NCBI RefSeq assembly: GCF_016906535.1
Contig: NC_057374.1
Span: 1,364,001-1,428,000 of the forward strand
DNA length: 64,000 nucleotides
Reading direction: 5' to 3'
From: Rhizoctonia solani
Taxonomy: Eukaryota; Basidiomycota; Agaricomycetes; Cantharellales; Ceratobasidiaceae
The position numbers and the translations under genes were made by a program. Of this stretch, positions 12,234-24,799 are shown one piece after another (within the stretch, counting starts at the first letter, position 1; each line of letters opens with the position of its first letter). Below the pieces are notes generated by a model. It did not search any database and was not told the origin of the DNA. It saw nothing but the letters and a program-made list of their open reading frames with translations.

Positions 12234-13300
12234 TGCTGCAATGCAACAAAGAAAAAAAAACAGGTCGTTAGATACAGTACGCTCCTCCTCTGGGGCTGGG
12301 CCTTGTATTTATCCGAGTTGAAGCACGATCCAACACTCTGGGTCTATGCACCCTAACTCCCATATCATCGCAGTCCAATCCGGTTAGCCCGTCCCTGATC
12401 CTGCCACATTATCCCACCCGCCGCTCTGCTCCCCCCTCCCTGCCCGTGCGACCCCCCGCACCCACAAGGTTTACGGTCCATCTCACCTCTTGCCGCAACG
12501 TCCCCTTGCACCGGACCAAACCTTGTTCACCACTATGCCCCCCGCCGGTACCGTCAGTGACGTCACCTAGTCCAGCCTCCTTCCCTCTCCAGCCAAGCCC
12601 CCAAATGAACGCATACACCCCATTCTTCGCGTGGCATTTGCCTTCCCCCCCGCATACGTCGTTCCTTCCATCTGCCAACATATCAAGATCCTCTTCACTT
12701 TCCCCATAGTCCAGTCCAAATACAGTCCTCCCTTTTCCACCGCGACTCGGTCCGGCCTTATCACGCCCTCGCTCGCTCCCCTGACCTGCCAGATCCCACA
12801 TACACATCCGTCCTCTCGACTCCGACCCAACCTAGGCCCTCCGCACGCCCCCGCACACGATTGCCTCTGCACGACTTCGCGACTACCCCCACGTTGCGCG
12901 TGAATTCATTTCGATCCTCTCCCCCTTGCGCCCATTTATTTCCCCGCACACCATCGCATACGCATGATTATATTTGGGTCTGGACTGTAGAGTCCATCTG
13001 CTCAAGCCTATTCTGCTCAACCTCACCCATCAATGAGCCATGTGATTTCCTCCAACTGCCCTCTGCTCATTACGGTCCAACCCGCCATTCATCACCCTCC
13101 AGCCCATCGCTCATTATAGAATGCTCCCCCCCTAGCTCATTGATCCTATTCTTCCCTCCTCCTCGCCACCGGTTTCCCCATCTGGCAACCCATTTGTCTC
13201 AGCGCATCAGAACAGTCAATACCCATACCGAGCATCGACAACACTCCCACCGGCGCAAAGTCTGATTTCTATTCGGGACCGTAGCCCGGTTCGGGATCAT
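12234..13300. promoter_or_regulatory. Pyrimidine-rich upstream region of the SOK1-like gene
   Basis: The plus strand here is strongly C/T-rich (so A/G-rich on the gene strand), with long runs of CCT and CCC. Open frames on both strands follow this composition and resemble no family. By position it should contain the promoter and 5' UTR of the minus-strand gene starting at 12233. No specific site can be named. Confidence 0.35.
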
Positions 13301-16300
13301 TCAGGTATCCCACTGTATCCATCATATACAATAGCAGCATATTTCCTTTGGTTCTACGAATCGCATTGCCGCCCCCAACGGTCTATAGCACATCACAATT
13401 CACTCTCCACTCTATGAGTCTATGAGTCTATGGGCCTATGAAGCCTAGGAGCTGAGCTATACAATACACATCCCCCATATCGTCCATCTCGGATAATGCG
13501 CCCTAAGCGGGGCCGGTGTGGAGATCACTCGGTACCGCCTCTTCACATGCCACCACCCCCTATCGGCTCCATTTTCTAAGCGGCCCGGCCCCTATACAGT
13601 CCCGTATTCCTATGTTTGTCACAAAGGCGACACACTCGGCCGGTTATACGCTTTCAAACTAGGCACCGTATGTCCATATGCATCTCCGGTAGTTTCTCTC
13701 TCCTCGTGCGCTGCGACCCTAGGTTACTACGGTGGCTTGCATAGCACGCCGCGTATCTTCCGTCTAGATACCAACACCATCTAGAACCAACGGGGCCAAT
13801 AAGGCGTAATGGTACCCCCCAGGTACTGCTCTGGCCGTATTCGGCCGACGCCGCAATGAATGAAACGCCCGCCATGAAGATCATGCCTTGGGTCGATCAT
13901 GAGACGGCACTCGCCGATCTCTGTAATGCGACCGATCACATTTAGCCACTATCTTTCTTTCTTCCTCTCTCTCTTTTTTTTCATCCTTGGACGCGTGTAT
14001 ATGTAGTGATTCGCACACAGGGACAAGGCTTCGATACACACTCTATCACTCTTTTTTTAGTGTAACACCGTGTGGTGGCCATGGGGCCTTTGATACACAT
14101 AGTTCACACACAAGCTTCGGCGTGATGCATTAGGGACTTTGAATCCACCTACCGTAATTGACGCAGCTAGGGATTTGGGCTAAACGTGTGCACCACGCGA
14201 GCGATCTCGGTAGAACCTGGTCCACCGTAATTAGTTCCGCGTAGCTATAGGCTGGAGAGGGCGGAACATACCCAATCCAACCCAGGTTTCGAAAACACGG
14301 ACAAACTGGTGGAGCTCCTCAGCCCAATATCGAACAAGATAACAACAGCATATACAACGTCAACAACAAAAAACTTTAGGGGGGGATATACTCGGCAGTT
14401 GGAGCCGCGGGAACAATTGCGTATTTTGCTCCCGGCCGTGTCATATGCGCATGCACACATGCGCCAGCGCACTCGTTCCTAGCCCCTAAGCGTCCTGCGC
14501 CCACCCCAATACTTTAAAATCTCCTATATTTCCTCACCAGCTCCACCCCTCTTCGACCTACCCCGCACTCCCAACCTTGATCGTTACCTAAATTATTACC
14601 TTTGAAGAATGTTTCCGTAGACTCCCATCATATAACAGCGGCATTTATTTCAGACTCCTCCTTGGAGGAGAACTTGGTAACAGAGCTCACACCTCGCATA
14701 TAACCAATAAAATCCGATTTCAATCTCGTTCACTCGGTTGGATCACGCGTTCCGCCTACCACGGGAGAACACTTGAGCCGAGCCGGCGAGTTGCAGCGCT
14801 GTACCATGCGTACCATATGTATATATATGTGCGGTGCCCAATTGACTTGTAACCATTTTGCGATCGTTTCACCGTACTGGCAGGTTACGCGGTTTCAACC
14901 CGTTCTCGCCCTGTCACTTGACTTTTTGACGTGGACGGAAAAACCGGGTGGAGCCGTGGGGCGCCGATGGAGCTCGGCACTGTCACGGGTGCCACCGGGG
15001 TTAACTTCTGACTAGGGAGAAGGGTTAAACCTGTCAATTTTATACCCTTTTGGATCCGTCAAAGAAGTAAAGATAGTTTGATATAACTCTGGGCTCGTAG
15101 CGTGGTTTTAGCTTTTGCATACCCTTCAACGAGGCTCTCTTGATGTCGTTATATAATTACAACCTTGGCAATGGTTTGAAGAGTGACAATTGACAGCGTA
15201 TACAAGGGACATCTTTAACGTGCTCGAGAGGAAGAAGGTCCCTGGGCAACAGCCTGTGGTAATTTCATTGAAGCTTGCGAGTTACACGGTACATCCTTGG
15301 AGCCTCTTGGCTGATGTTCAATATATGTCAAATATGATGATCAGGAGTATGTCGTTCCGCATTTTAACTTGGGTTGTCTACCGTAAGGAGCTCCTATATT
15401 TCTTCCCACTTGCGGTAGGTTCGCTGCTGGCGTTGCGAATAAAGTTCCACACATAGGGTCTGTCTGATTGTACCCTGATGAGCAGGGTTTTTTTGTCCAG
15501 CGTTGCAAGCCATCAAGGTTCAGGTGATAAACCGTCTATCCTCTGTGCCTATATACCAGTTTATCCCAGGTTCGCATACACCTTCAAAGATAAGACTTGT
15601 CATTTGTGCCTGTACGTCTAGACAATTCCCTAACCCCCCCTCCTCCACGGTCTATAGATGTTCAGGATCATCCAAACGGAGCTCTTCTTCGCGTCGCTAT
15701 GGTCCAGGCCGAGTCGTTGATCTGTACCTCGCCGGGTGGAATCGAAACCGGATGGTTTTGCAGGGTGAGATTACGCATAGATGCGAGACTCCCATACATG
15801 GGGTTGCGAGTGCTGGTGGGTGCGGAACGAGGGTCTCGGAACCTGGAAAGTCGCAGGGCTGGGACAAAAATTGGCCATATTGGGGTTCTTAAACCCGTAT
15901 GCTCGGACTCAGAGTATGGAAGGTTGGGGGTGGGAGTATATCTACGAGTTAGCATTCGAGCTCAACTGCCATTTGACTTGTTGGCTCTCAAAACGACGAT
16001 CCAGATTGTGTTGCTACTTGTACTCCATAACAATTCCATATATGGAATACCAAGTCCATGTTTATTTTTTTAATTGTTTTCCCAGATAGTCAGGTGTCCT
16101 ACCCCATTTGTATCTTTCGACTCTTTTCTTTCTTTTCTTTTTATCAAGGCTAGAAAGCGCGTATGGTCAGTGCTCCTGAACTATGTACCGATGTTCAGTT
16201 CAGCCCGATGGCTCCACTCATCGTGCGACTCGCCGCCAGGCCCGCTTTGATCGATGAAATACTTAATTTCATCCCGGCAATGTGGAGCATATGTTTAAAC

Positions 16301-19300
16301 ACCCAAGAACTCCACCGAGGGCCACAGCACCAATGGCATGTTGCCGATATCCGGTGCCGTATTGGTCGGCGATCATTATTTACCGGGTTCGGTCAAATAA
16401 CAATGTGGTGGGTAGGGATCCACCTAATGATGCGGGAACTTAAATATCAGTGGCAGTGAACCTGTCGGACGCGGGTATTGTTGTGAATACCAAATCAGAA
16501 GCGCCCGCACCTGCTTTTCGGTCTCGAACATCGGGTTTTGAAGGGTACCAGGAAGCCATGTTTTGGCGGTGAGCATATGTCCAAGGTTTCACACGGAGTT
16601 AACAGATCTAGGGGAGAACCTTAATGGGGGTGGTGGAGTATCGGTATAGGTAGGTGCCCCCACTCGGTTCATAGCTCTCTGGTTAACACAAGTTCAAGTA
16701 ATCAGCTACCATAAGTATAGGCACGAGGTGTCTCACCGCCCGTCATAGTAATCATGATTCGCATCGGAGTAGGGGCCTGTACACGGGGAAACGGTCGGCA
16801 TAAACCACGCTAGCTTGAGGTCGAGCAGCGGGACGCTTAAGTTTCATCTCGATGGGATACTGCTTGGCAATGATCTATATAGTTCTTTATTTCATCGCTA
16901 TGGCTCGCGTACAGAGAATATATATATATAGTCTAGTCGTGCATCGAATACCGGACAAGTCGTGCGAAGACTGCATTAGTTGTGACATGACCGGCGCTGC
17001 CAAGTAAATTATTACTTAATATAGCCACACCCCCTCCATTTGGGTTATAGTATCATCACTCGAAGCACGACACGCCGCGGTAGAAGCTCAGCGTGAATGA
17101 CATTTAATCTGAGTCGCCCATGTGCACACGCGACTCAGTAACTTTGAGTCTGTTGCTTACCGCATCTGGCGAGTGACACATTGACAGTTGAGCGCATATC
17201 CCTCCACCATACATTTTGAGTCGAGCTTTTTACGCGCAGCTGTAGTGCCGAGCTCAGGCGGGAATGGGTGTACAATATAATCTCGTACTATACCCGGCTC
17301 AATAGCGAGGCTAGCCCGGAATTTGTCTAGCCGACTCGGGTGCAGGCTGGTCCCTCGTGGTTCCGGGCACAAGTTGAGTTAGGAACTATATGGGACACAA
17401 GGCAGATGAACCTGCGGTTAACCGTTCCGTTAAAACTCGGCTTTGAGGCATGCCCTTGTGCGGATACGGGGAATCCTACCGTTCAAGCTCGACTGCGCAT
17501 CCATCGCTTCCGGGATTAGGGGCAAACTATACTTATCAGACAGGTTTCGCTGGACCCAACTTCAGTCATATATCAATTTCTAAAGCGGTTTTAGATCATC
17601 TCTCAGTGAAGCTGGTGAGAGGGGCCTGGGGATGAGCTCGGTGTGATACCGGCAAGATGGGAGGCAAGGAACAATAGGCTGAAATTACTTTGGGTCTTTG
17701 CGACACATCTCGCAAAACGCTGAAATCGGTTGATACGCGCGGCTAGAGTAGGCTCACTACGATCAATCCGTCGAGTACTGATGTGGCGCTCACGGTGGTC
17801 TGTAATTAATGATGCAATATTAGATCGTGCCATGAGTCAAGCGAGCCCGTGCCTAAATTTTGGAACTGGGTAGAGTTACATTGACGTCATATATCCGTAA
17901 TTTTAGTTATGAATAGCTACGGAGCTCGCTCCGGATATGATTCGACTAGCGCATCAAGTTAGCGAAATCAACTCTCGAGGACGCCTATTATCGAGGTACG
18001 AACGCATATGCACAGCGGGATGGAAGCGCAAAAGTCTGATCGAGGAGGTCTGACGTCCTTTTTATGTTAAGTTGAACTATCAATGCGCTTGTCTCAGCTC
18101 AACTTGACAAATGCACTTTGTGGTAGGTTGTGCAACGCTGCACTGAAATGGCTTCGCATTTGATTTTGCATTTTTACGGTTATCATTTCGTTCGGGTCGA
18201 TTGTAAACGTAGTTTTACTTTATTTCATACGAGATAATAGAGCGTTTTGATGAAATCCAATCCGAAACTGTACGGGAAATACGGGATAGTGGGGTATCGA
18301 CACGCCCTGATTATGATCATCCAAGGATTGCCACACCTTGCCACGAGGGTCACCACAACCACTAAGCCACGTGACTGATGAGTAACTCTCAAGCGCCCTT
18401 TCCGATCCCACACGCAGTTTCATTTTCCTCAAGATAGAACACGATTGCGCAAATATATCTCAGAGTTCAAATTTTAGAGGATCGCCGATATTTCTATACA
18501 AGAAACACTCCGCTGCCGATATGTAATCGAACGGTACAAATCGGCCCTACTAACATTTATTTGACGTGAATATTGCCGTTCGGAGGTTGAAATCAACCAG
18601 GTACGCTTGTAAAGAATTCAGTCATGTCTATATGATTACATACTGTACGGTGTTTGGATTAGCCAAATTCGCAATCCTCTGCTCCGTCTCAACTGACATG
18701 TGGCCGGAGTCAGCTCGCGTTCCACTAGCGCTTTGACGACTCGGGCGGCTCCGACGCATGCTGACTACTCTACATATCTAACGAAGCATGTGCTCGTGCG
18801 TTGCACGTCCTTCATTGCTATACCTATATACTATACCTCGTCTGCTCCAGCTTCTCTCGCATGTCCTGGATTCGCGACTTTTCTTGGCCATGGTCGGCGG
18901 GTACGGAACAATTTCTAGACTTCGGCGCGCTCATCGTTCTAGTCAGGATCGGCAATTATCTTGAATCTTCTCTCTATATGTTGGTGCCGAGCCGTGCGTG
19001 GAACCGACCCTGTACATAGGCAATCGTACTACATGTCCCCAGATCATGTGGACCCGAGCTTGCCATCCGCCACGGCAGATCGACTTTCTGGGGTCGCAGA
19101 ATGCGCCTGCTCATGACCATCGAGACCATATCGCATTTCGCAAGCATTCCATTCTTGCATAGGCCTGTGCGCTTGCCCCATGCAATGGGATACATCTTTG
19201 TAATGCTCTCTTGTTTGGTTTCTGCAAAGCTCTAGCCTCTTAGTCGTCCCTTATCAAGTCCGTAATCCAGCTCAACTCAGCTCTTGTCGTCCGTCGTTTG

Positions 19301-20008
19301 TATGGTGGGTCTCGAGCGGTCCATTCACCCTTGTACTTCTTGGACATATCTCATTCCTCACCGAGCACCCGTTCTCTTTCGGTGCTTCCCATTGCGCATA
19401 ACGACTATGCGCATCGAGCGGGGCTTGAATATGCGCTGGACGGGTGCTGAAGGGGAGCAGTTTACTGCGTATTCGAATATGTCTGGTTACCATAACGCCG
19501 CTAGCCGAATATCCCAACTCCATTAGGCATGTTCAGGTCAAAAATTGGGGTCTGTGATACCTGTTAGAAACAAACTGATGTTTATTTCTGTTTTGGGGGT
19601 TGTCAAGATTGAGATTGCCTTTGGATGGTCTAAATAATACCTTTGCAGTGACGATTCGTTTCATTCAATGCACAATGCACTCTCCGGGATCTACTTCAGA
19701 TATGGGTCCAGGTACTCCCATACTATGGGTTCAACTAGTCATGGGAACCCATCGGCGGACAATGGGTTATAGGTTGGTAAGGGGATGATGGTTTTCTTAT
19801 TAAAAAAAACCCACTACAAACACATACAGAACTATTGGTATGACTACAAACTGGGAAAATCGACCCAAGAAGCAGGTGGTGCATAAGAACAAATAATAAC
19901 ATAGGAGAAAGACTCGATAGCAGTGCGATGATGAGGGTATAAGTGGCACTCCTGACGGTCATTAGAGTGGGGTGGGAGCATAGGTTCTACAAGCCCTTGC
20001 AGAAAGTA
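13301..20008. other. Gene desert (6.7 kb)
   Basis: No frame of convincing length or family resemblance is present on either strand, and I could not assemble a spliced gene by joining frames at GT-AG sites. The longest frames (about 15,500-16,090) overlap each other in several phases, which is typical of chance. Local features are an 8-bp tandem (13,411-13,450), a CT tract at about 13,950-13,980, a short TA run at about 16,919-16,930, and an A run at about 19,802-19,809. No terminal repeats or transposase motifs were recognised. It may be decayed mobile DNA, a non-coding RNA locus or a spacer. Confidence 0.4.
13411..13450 (+). repeat. 8-bp tandem repeat (TCTATGAG-like, about 5 units)
   Basis: Two perfect TCTATGAG units are followed by degrading copies TCTATGGG, CCTATGAA and GCCTAGGA. 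This is a short microsatellite-like array in non-coding sequence. Confidence 0.75.
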
Positions 20009-23000
20009 TCATTCGGAAAGTCTAAGCTTCTTGATAGGCGTCCGGTCATCCCTGTCAGCTAAACCTGAATGCCGGACCTTGCGTTTGAGTCGTGGTCGCT
20101 GGACATATTCTTCATCACTGTCATCTTCAACGGACGGGGTTGGTGTGGACGCATGATCACGTTTCCTCATATCAGCTACTTTGCTCGCCAGGGCACGCAT
20201 AAACTCAGTCTGAGAGACAAGATGCCATCAGGATGGAGGATGTCGCATGGAAAAAAACAAATACCTTGAAGATCCGTTCTTTGGGTTTCCCTATTCCATC
20301 TTTCTCAGAAAGTCGCTTGCGTTCCTTCCACTATATATTTATGTATAAGCTTGATCTAATTAACCCGAGCACACATGCGTACCTTCTTCTCTTCTTCCTT
20401 CAGAAGTAGTCCTAGGTGTTTTGTCCACAAATGAAAGTCTGTAGACTCTGGCTGAACGTTGGGCGGCTGTTCTACCGCCTTCCCTTTCCCTTTCCCTCTC
20501 GCTCTACTCCTTTTTGATGTCGAGTACGAATGATCCATATCGTCCGACATCTCGTCAGAGTCAGAATCGCTCGGAATCTTGTAGGTCCGGGTCGCGGACG
20601 CGGCCATTCGACGGGGACGCGAGGAACCTTCTTCGAAGCCTGACGGCGTGGTTGGAGTCTGGAACCGCTCAGACTTTATGGGATCGGGATTACACAGTGT
20701 GTTGATCGACATTTTCCCGGATGAGGGAGGCTTGACAGATTCCCGAGGAAGGTAGTCTTCTTCAGAAAAATAAAACTTTTGTTTGTCCAGCTTGTTCCAG
20801 AACTTCCAACACTGAAAACAGCAATATTTTCACACACTATTAATAGTAGTCTGGATCAAGTACTTACTGGTTGTCGCCCAAGTCTAGCTAAAACCCTAAT
20901 ATGGAATAATGTGATAGGTACGTTCTCGTTGATGTATGAGCTCAGCGTCTGAGCGTGTCCGGGTTCAATAGTGTGGGAATATAAGGATACTCGATTGGCT
21001 TACGTTCAAATTTCCGTTGATTAGGCAATGGGTCATCATGATAGCCGTAGTTCGGTGGTGGCTCTTGAAATGTTCGAGAATATGATCTGCAACATGACGG
21101 GGACCTACACAGAAGGTAAGTCATGGATAGTAGCCAGAGTGTACTGTACGTGCTTGCTGGGTACGGTAGTTTAGCTTCGATTTCTGCTGACAATTGATGT
21201 CCGCCATGAGACCACCACCGCCTAGGGTTATGTGAGTAATTGACTCTCGTGCTTTCTTTTCAACCCACCGCCTATGCCAACGAGTACCGGACTCCTCTCT
21301 ATCCAATCTCGCACTTAATGTATCTTGACTGATTGTGCCCTAAAAAATGCCGGATAAATTTCAGATTGGGCCCGTAGTTTTTAGAATCCACCCACCAAAT
21401 CGTAATTTGTGCTGGTAAAGATGGTAGTATGGGCATCGTCTCCTGGTGCTCCAGCAATGCTTCTATGGGATTCGGATTCGAGATCGAATTGAGATTCGGC
21501 CTGGTCCTCCTCTATACCATGCGACCACAGAGGAGAAAACGCATACATGTCTGACCCAGTCATAGGGAGACTAGCGCCCAGTTTGGCACGATACGTTGCA
21601 CATTCTGGGGAAAAGGGCTCAGGTAGATTCTCGAGGCGAATCGTATGGTTCCTCATAGCCTCTATTACTCGTCGTTCAATGCTTTCATCCTCGCAAAGTC
21701 GTTTTAATAGCTTTCCCTAAAGTAGAAAGCATCATAATTGGCGCAGTTTCGGTTGAAATAAAAACGGGGGAAACCTACCTTACTACTGATAGGAAGACAG
21801 TGAATGGCGACATCGCCTTTAAGCTGGGTAATAGCCCATTCATCAAGGCCCATACCAGCTTTGCTTCTGGCATATGCAATGCACGGTCGCTCGTTTTCTA
21901 CGAACGGACTAAGAAGAACATTAAAGAGTTCCTCTCGAGACAAAGATTTTGGGATGCCCTTGAGGTCCAGGCTCCTCGGTTTGGAATGTTCGGGCATACC
22001 ATCCCGGACTGGCGGTTGAATCAATCCTAGCTCAACAAGTTTTTCCAATATTTGAGGCAGCGCATCATCGGACCAATCTGGTCGTACGGCCATAGGGGAG
22101 CAAAATACGGTCAACAGAAGAACGTGACGAATCTTCGGATCGGTTGGGTTTGGGTAGTCGGAATGCAGAGTCTGAATAAGGGAGATAATTTTCGGGAAGG
22201 TGATTGATCTTGTATTGCTGAACAACTATGATACGAAGGTAGTTTAATATATTATCAACATCAGTACATACGGATGCGTACCTTGATGAGTGCGCTAATC
22301 AAAGAGCTTGGATAGGCGCCATAGTTTTATCAGGGTCACAACATCGGCTAGGATTTAACGGTAGGACCTACGAAAGAGTATAAGGCAATTTTCTGGCCAT
22401 ATCGAGCCTCCTTAGAGCTATATATCCTTGCTCGTTGATGTTCGCTTCCATACATACTTCAGCAGCCACTGTTCTACTAACAAACATTCTTCAAGGAAGT
22501 TAGCGCCCTCGCCAGCGAATGGACTTGACAGACATATACTTGCATTGGGTCCAGTCGTTGAAGATCCTCAACCATCTTGATGATAGTTTCATCCCGTCCA
22601 TCTCTGGAGACTGTTGGTTTCTCGAAAACCTTACGGAAGATGAAGTCACGGTACTAGGGTATGTCAGCAAGATTGGTTTGGTTGTAGACAAATACGAGTA
22701 AAATATGTTACCTTTACGTCTAACCTCAAGCCATTCTTCACTGCCAATGGCAATAGGCGAGGTTCATAAGACAACGCCAACGGAAAATCAAGGACAAGTG
22801 GATCCTTTAATACCATATTAGAATGAACTTTCCAGTATTAAAAGCAAGCGATCTTACCTTGGGGCAAAATGGGATAAATCCGTATTTCTCGAACATATCT
22901 CGAATAACCTCCCATTCTATCCGTGTCCGCCCACCAAGCGATTTTTTGTCCATGAGCCACTGACGAAATACCGAGCCATCATCTGCATTCTTGGACCAAT

Positions 23001-23528
23001 CCAACTCCTTATACCCCATTCGGTCTGTGGCGATATTGAGCAGGTACACAAAACTCTCGAATGACAGGCTGTGCGACCAGTGCTTCTTTATGAAACTATG
23101 AGGAGCTGAGTGGCCCCGATATTGTATCGCGCATTGAATAAGATATCTGCTGATGTGGGCACCGTTGTTGACCATGATCTATACTCGAGGATGATACGTA
23201 TTAGCAAAGGATGCCTCGCAGCGTGGCATCAAGCAGCCCACAGGACGCATGGTACTCACGTCAAGCATTTGCTTGTCCACCAGTTTTCCCCTCCCTAGTG
23301 CCCAGTACATTGCATGTTGGTGCCCATAGCGGGTAATGAAGTACAAGGCCCGGGTATATGATTCCTTTGAGATGCGGTTAAAGCGTTTTGATGTCTGGCT
23401 CAACGAAAGTGGATCGTCGAGCTGAATGAATATTAACAATAATACGTCGTCTGTAAGCGGGAAAGTGAATTAAAATAATTAGCTGTACGTCGAGTGTACG
23501 GACCAGAAAGATAGCTGAAGAGGTCCAT
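20009..23528 (-). CDS. F-box-like protein with long uncharacterised body and charged C-terminus
   Basis: I place the start at ATG 23526-23528, giving MDLFSYLS. A spliced join to exon 2 yields DDVLLLIFIQLDDPLSLSQT and SKRFNRISKESY, a typical N-terminal F-box that would bind Skp1 in an SCF ubiquitin ligase. The body then continues through about ten exons: YFITRYGHQHAMYWALGRGK, FVYLLNIATDRMGY, FEKYGFIPFCPK, LALSYEPRLLPLAVKNGL, INEQGYIALRRLDMARKLPY, PKIISLIQTLHSDYP and ENLPEPFSPECATYRAKLG. Later come ARPRHVADHILEHFKSHHRT, VPITLFHIRVLARLGRQP and CWKFWNKLDKQKFYFSEEDY. The C-terminus is disordered: a Ser/Asp patch (KIPSDSDSDEM), a basic KRSRARGKGKGKA and KKLRLSE-stop (20009). No known substrate-binding repeat is visible. 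The single-gene model rests on in-frame GT-AG joins, and a split into two genes cannot be excluded. Confidence 0.6.
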
Positions 23529-24799
23529 TCTCCCGACTGGGCTTGGGGTACCTCAGCAACAGAAAAGGGGGCGAGAGGTCCTCGACTATTTGAAGACAAT
23601 TTCTATGTATACCTATAAACGGGTAGATTTCGTAAGTGTCGAGTTACAAGGCTGCTGTGATGGGTCAGTGGAGGGTGGTATCGGCCGTAGATGGTCGTTG
23701 TGTTCAGGACCCCACATGCAGGGTCTCCTTCCTATTCTAGGTAAATCACCTCGTGCCTTGGCAGTTTTCATCCTCGTTTAAGTCACATGATAGTAAATGT
23801 GCACGTCAAAGTCTACAATTTTCAGGACGCTCAATCCTAGGTAGTTTGGCTATGGGTTTGAGCTATGGCGCGCTGGGAGAGCGGTTTATGTAAGTTCCAG
23901 TTGAGAGTATTAATATTTTCAGCGGCATATATATGAAGGAACGTATGGCGTATTTTCATAGAAAACCCATTCAGCAAATTACGTTTTTAATAGTATAATG
24001 GAATTCACACAAATGGGCAAGGTCAACTATTCAAGGTCATGTTGTCTCTATACCAACTCGTTGGCCGTTGGGTATTTATATGTACCTGATTTGAGGTAAA
24101 ACCTCTCACTACATCACGATTCAGTGAAATGGGTTGGTAACAAACCTAGTGTTTTCCTGCTGCCAATCCCAAGTCTACTTGTGGAAATTCTGTTCAAATA
24201 AGTGACAAATGATGTACTAGCACTGCCGGATGTAAGGTTTCTATGCGAGCAGCGTAGAAAGTGGCGCCATACATATAATTTATAGTGCTGGTGTTATTCT
24301 TGGTTCGAGGTGCCTGTGTGCCGTCCATCAGCATTCGACACAATCAATCCGCTAGGAACTAATAATATCAACATTGGAATAGATAGACCTATCCTGGAAT
24401 ATAATGTTTGGGCCCTGATTGATGGCTAAACGCCTGTCCAGTTTGATGGGATCAGTGTACCGTGAGAAGAGCGCATATATTCCACTGATTGTACCATAAC
24501 GCTAGACATGTCATCAGAATTGTCAATATATTGATTACCAGGTTTACAGTCGCTCAGGTTGCTTGGAGTTTTTCCAGCGACTCGTACTTTAAATCGACAT
24601 ACACGTATAACTTTCTGTTCCACGAAATGTAGTTGTCTATATTGATGTCCCGTAGGCTTTCGTTCACTGCTCATTACAAAAGAACTAAGAAATATATATT
24701 TTGAGCGTTATTATACGAGGGGTAGAAAATATCTGATGAGTCCCTTCTTTATTCGTTTCACTGAACTACCGTGATGCTTTTTAGCAGCATAGAAGGGTC
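23529..24799. other. Intergenic, upstream of F-box gene and downstream of phosphoketolase
   Basis: No gene is supported. A minus-strand frame at 24426-24674 (82 codons, beginning MSSERKPTGHQYRQ) could be a small protein or chance; it matches no family I know. Part of the region should carry the promoter of the F-box gene (minus strand) and the 3' UTR of the phosphoketolase. Confidence 0.4.

Noticed and set aside
15503..16089. Overlapping frames of 95-158 codons in the gene desert
   Set aside because: Three phases and both strands are open over the same bases, no splice-consistent extension exists and no motif is recognised.
13301..20008. LTR retrotransposon or CRISPR-like array in the gene desert
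   Set aside because: No long terminal repeats, reverse transcriptase or integrase motifs, or regularly spaced repeats were found; CRISPR arrays are also not expected in a fungal nuclear genome.
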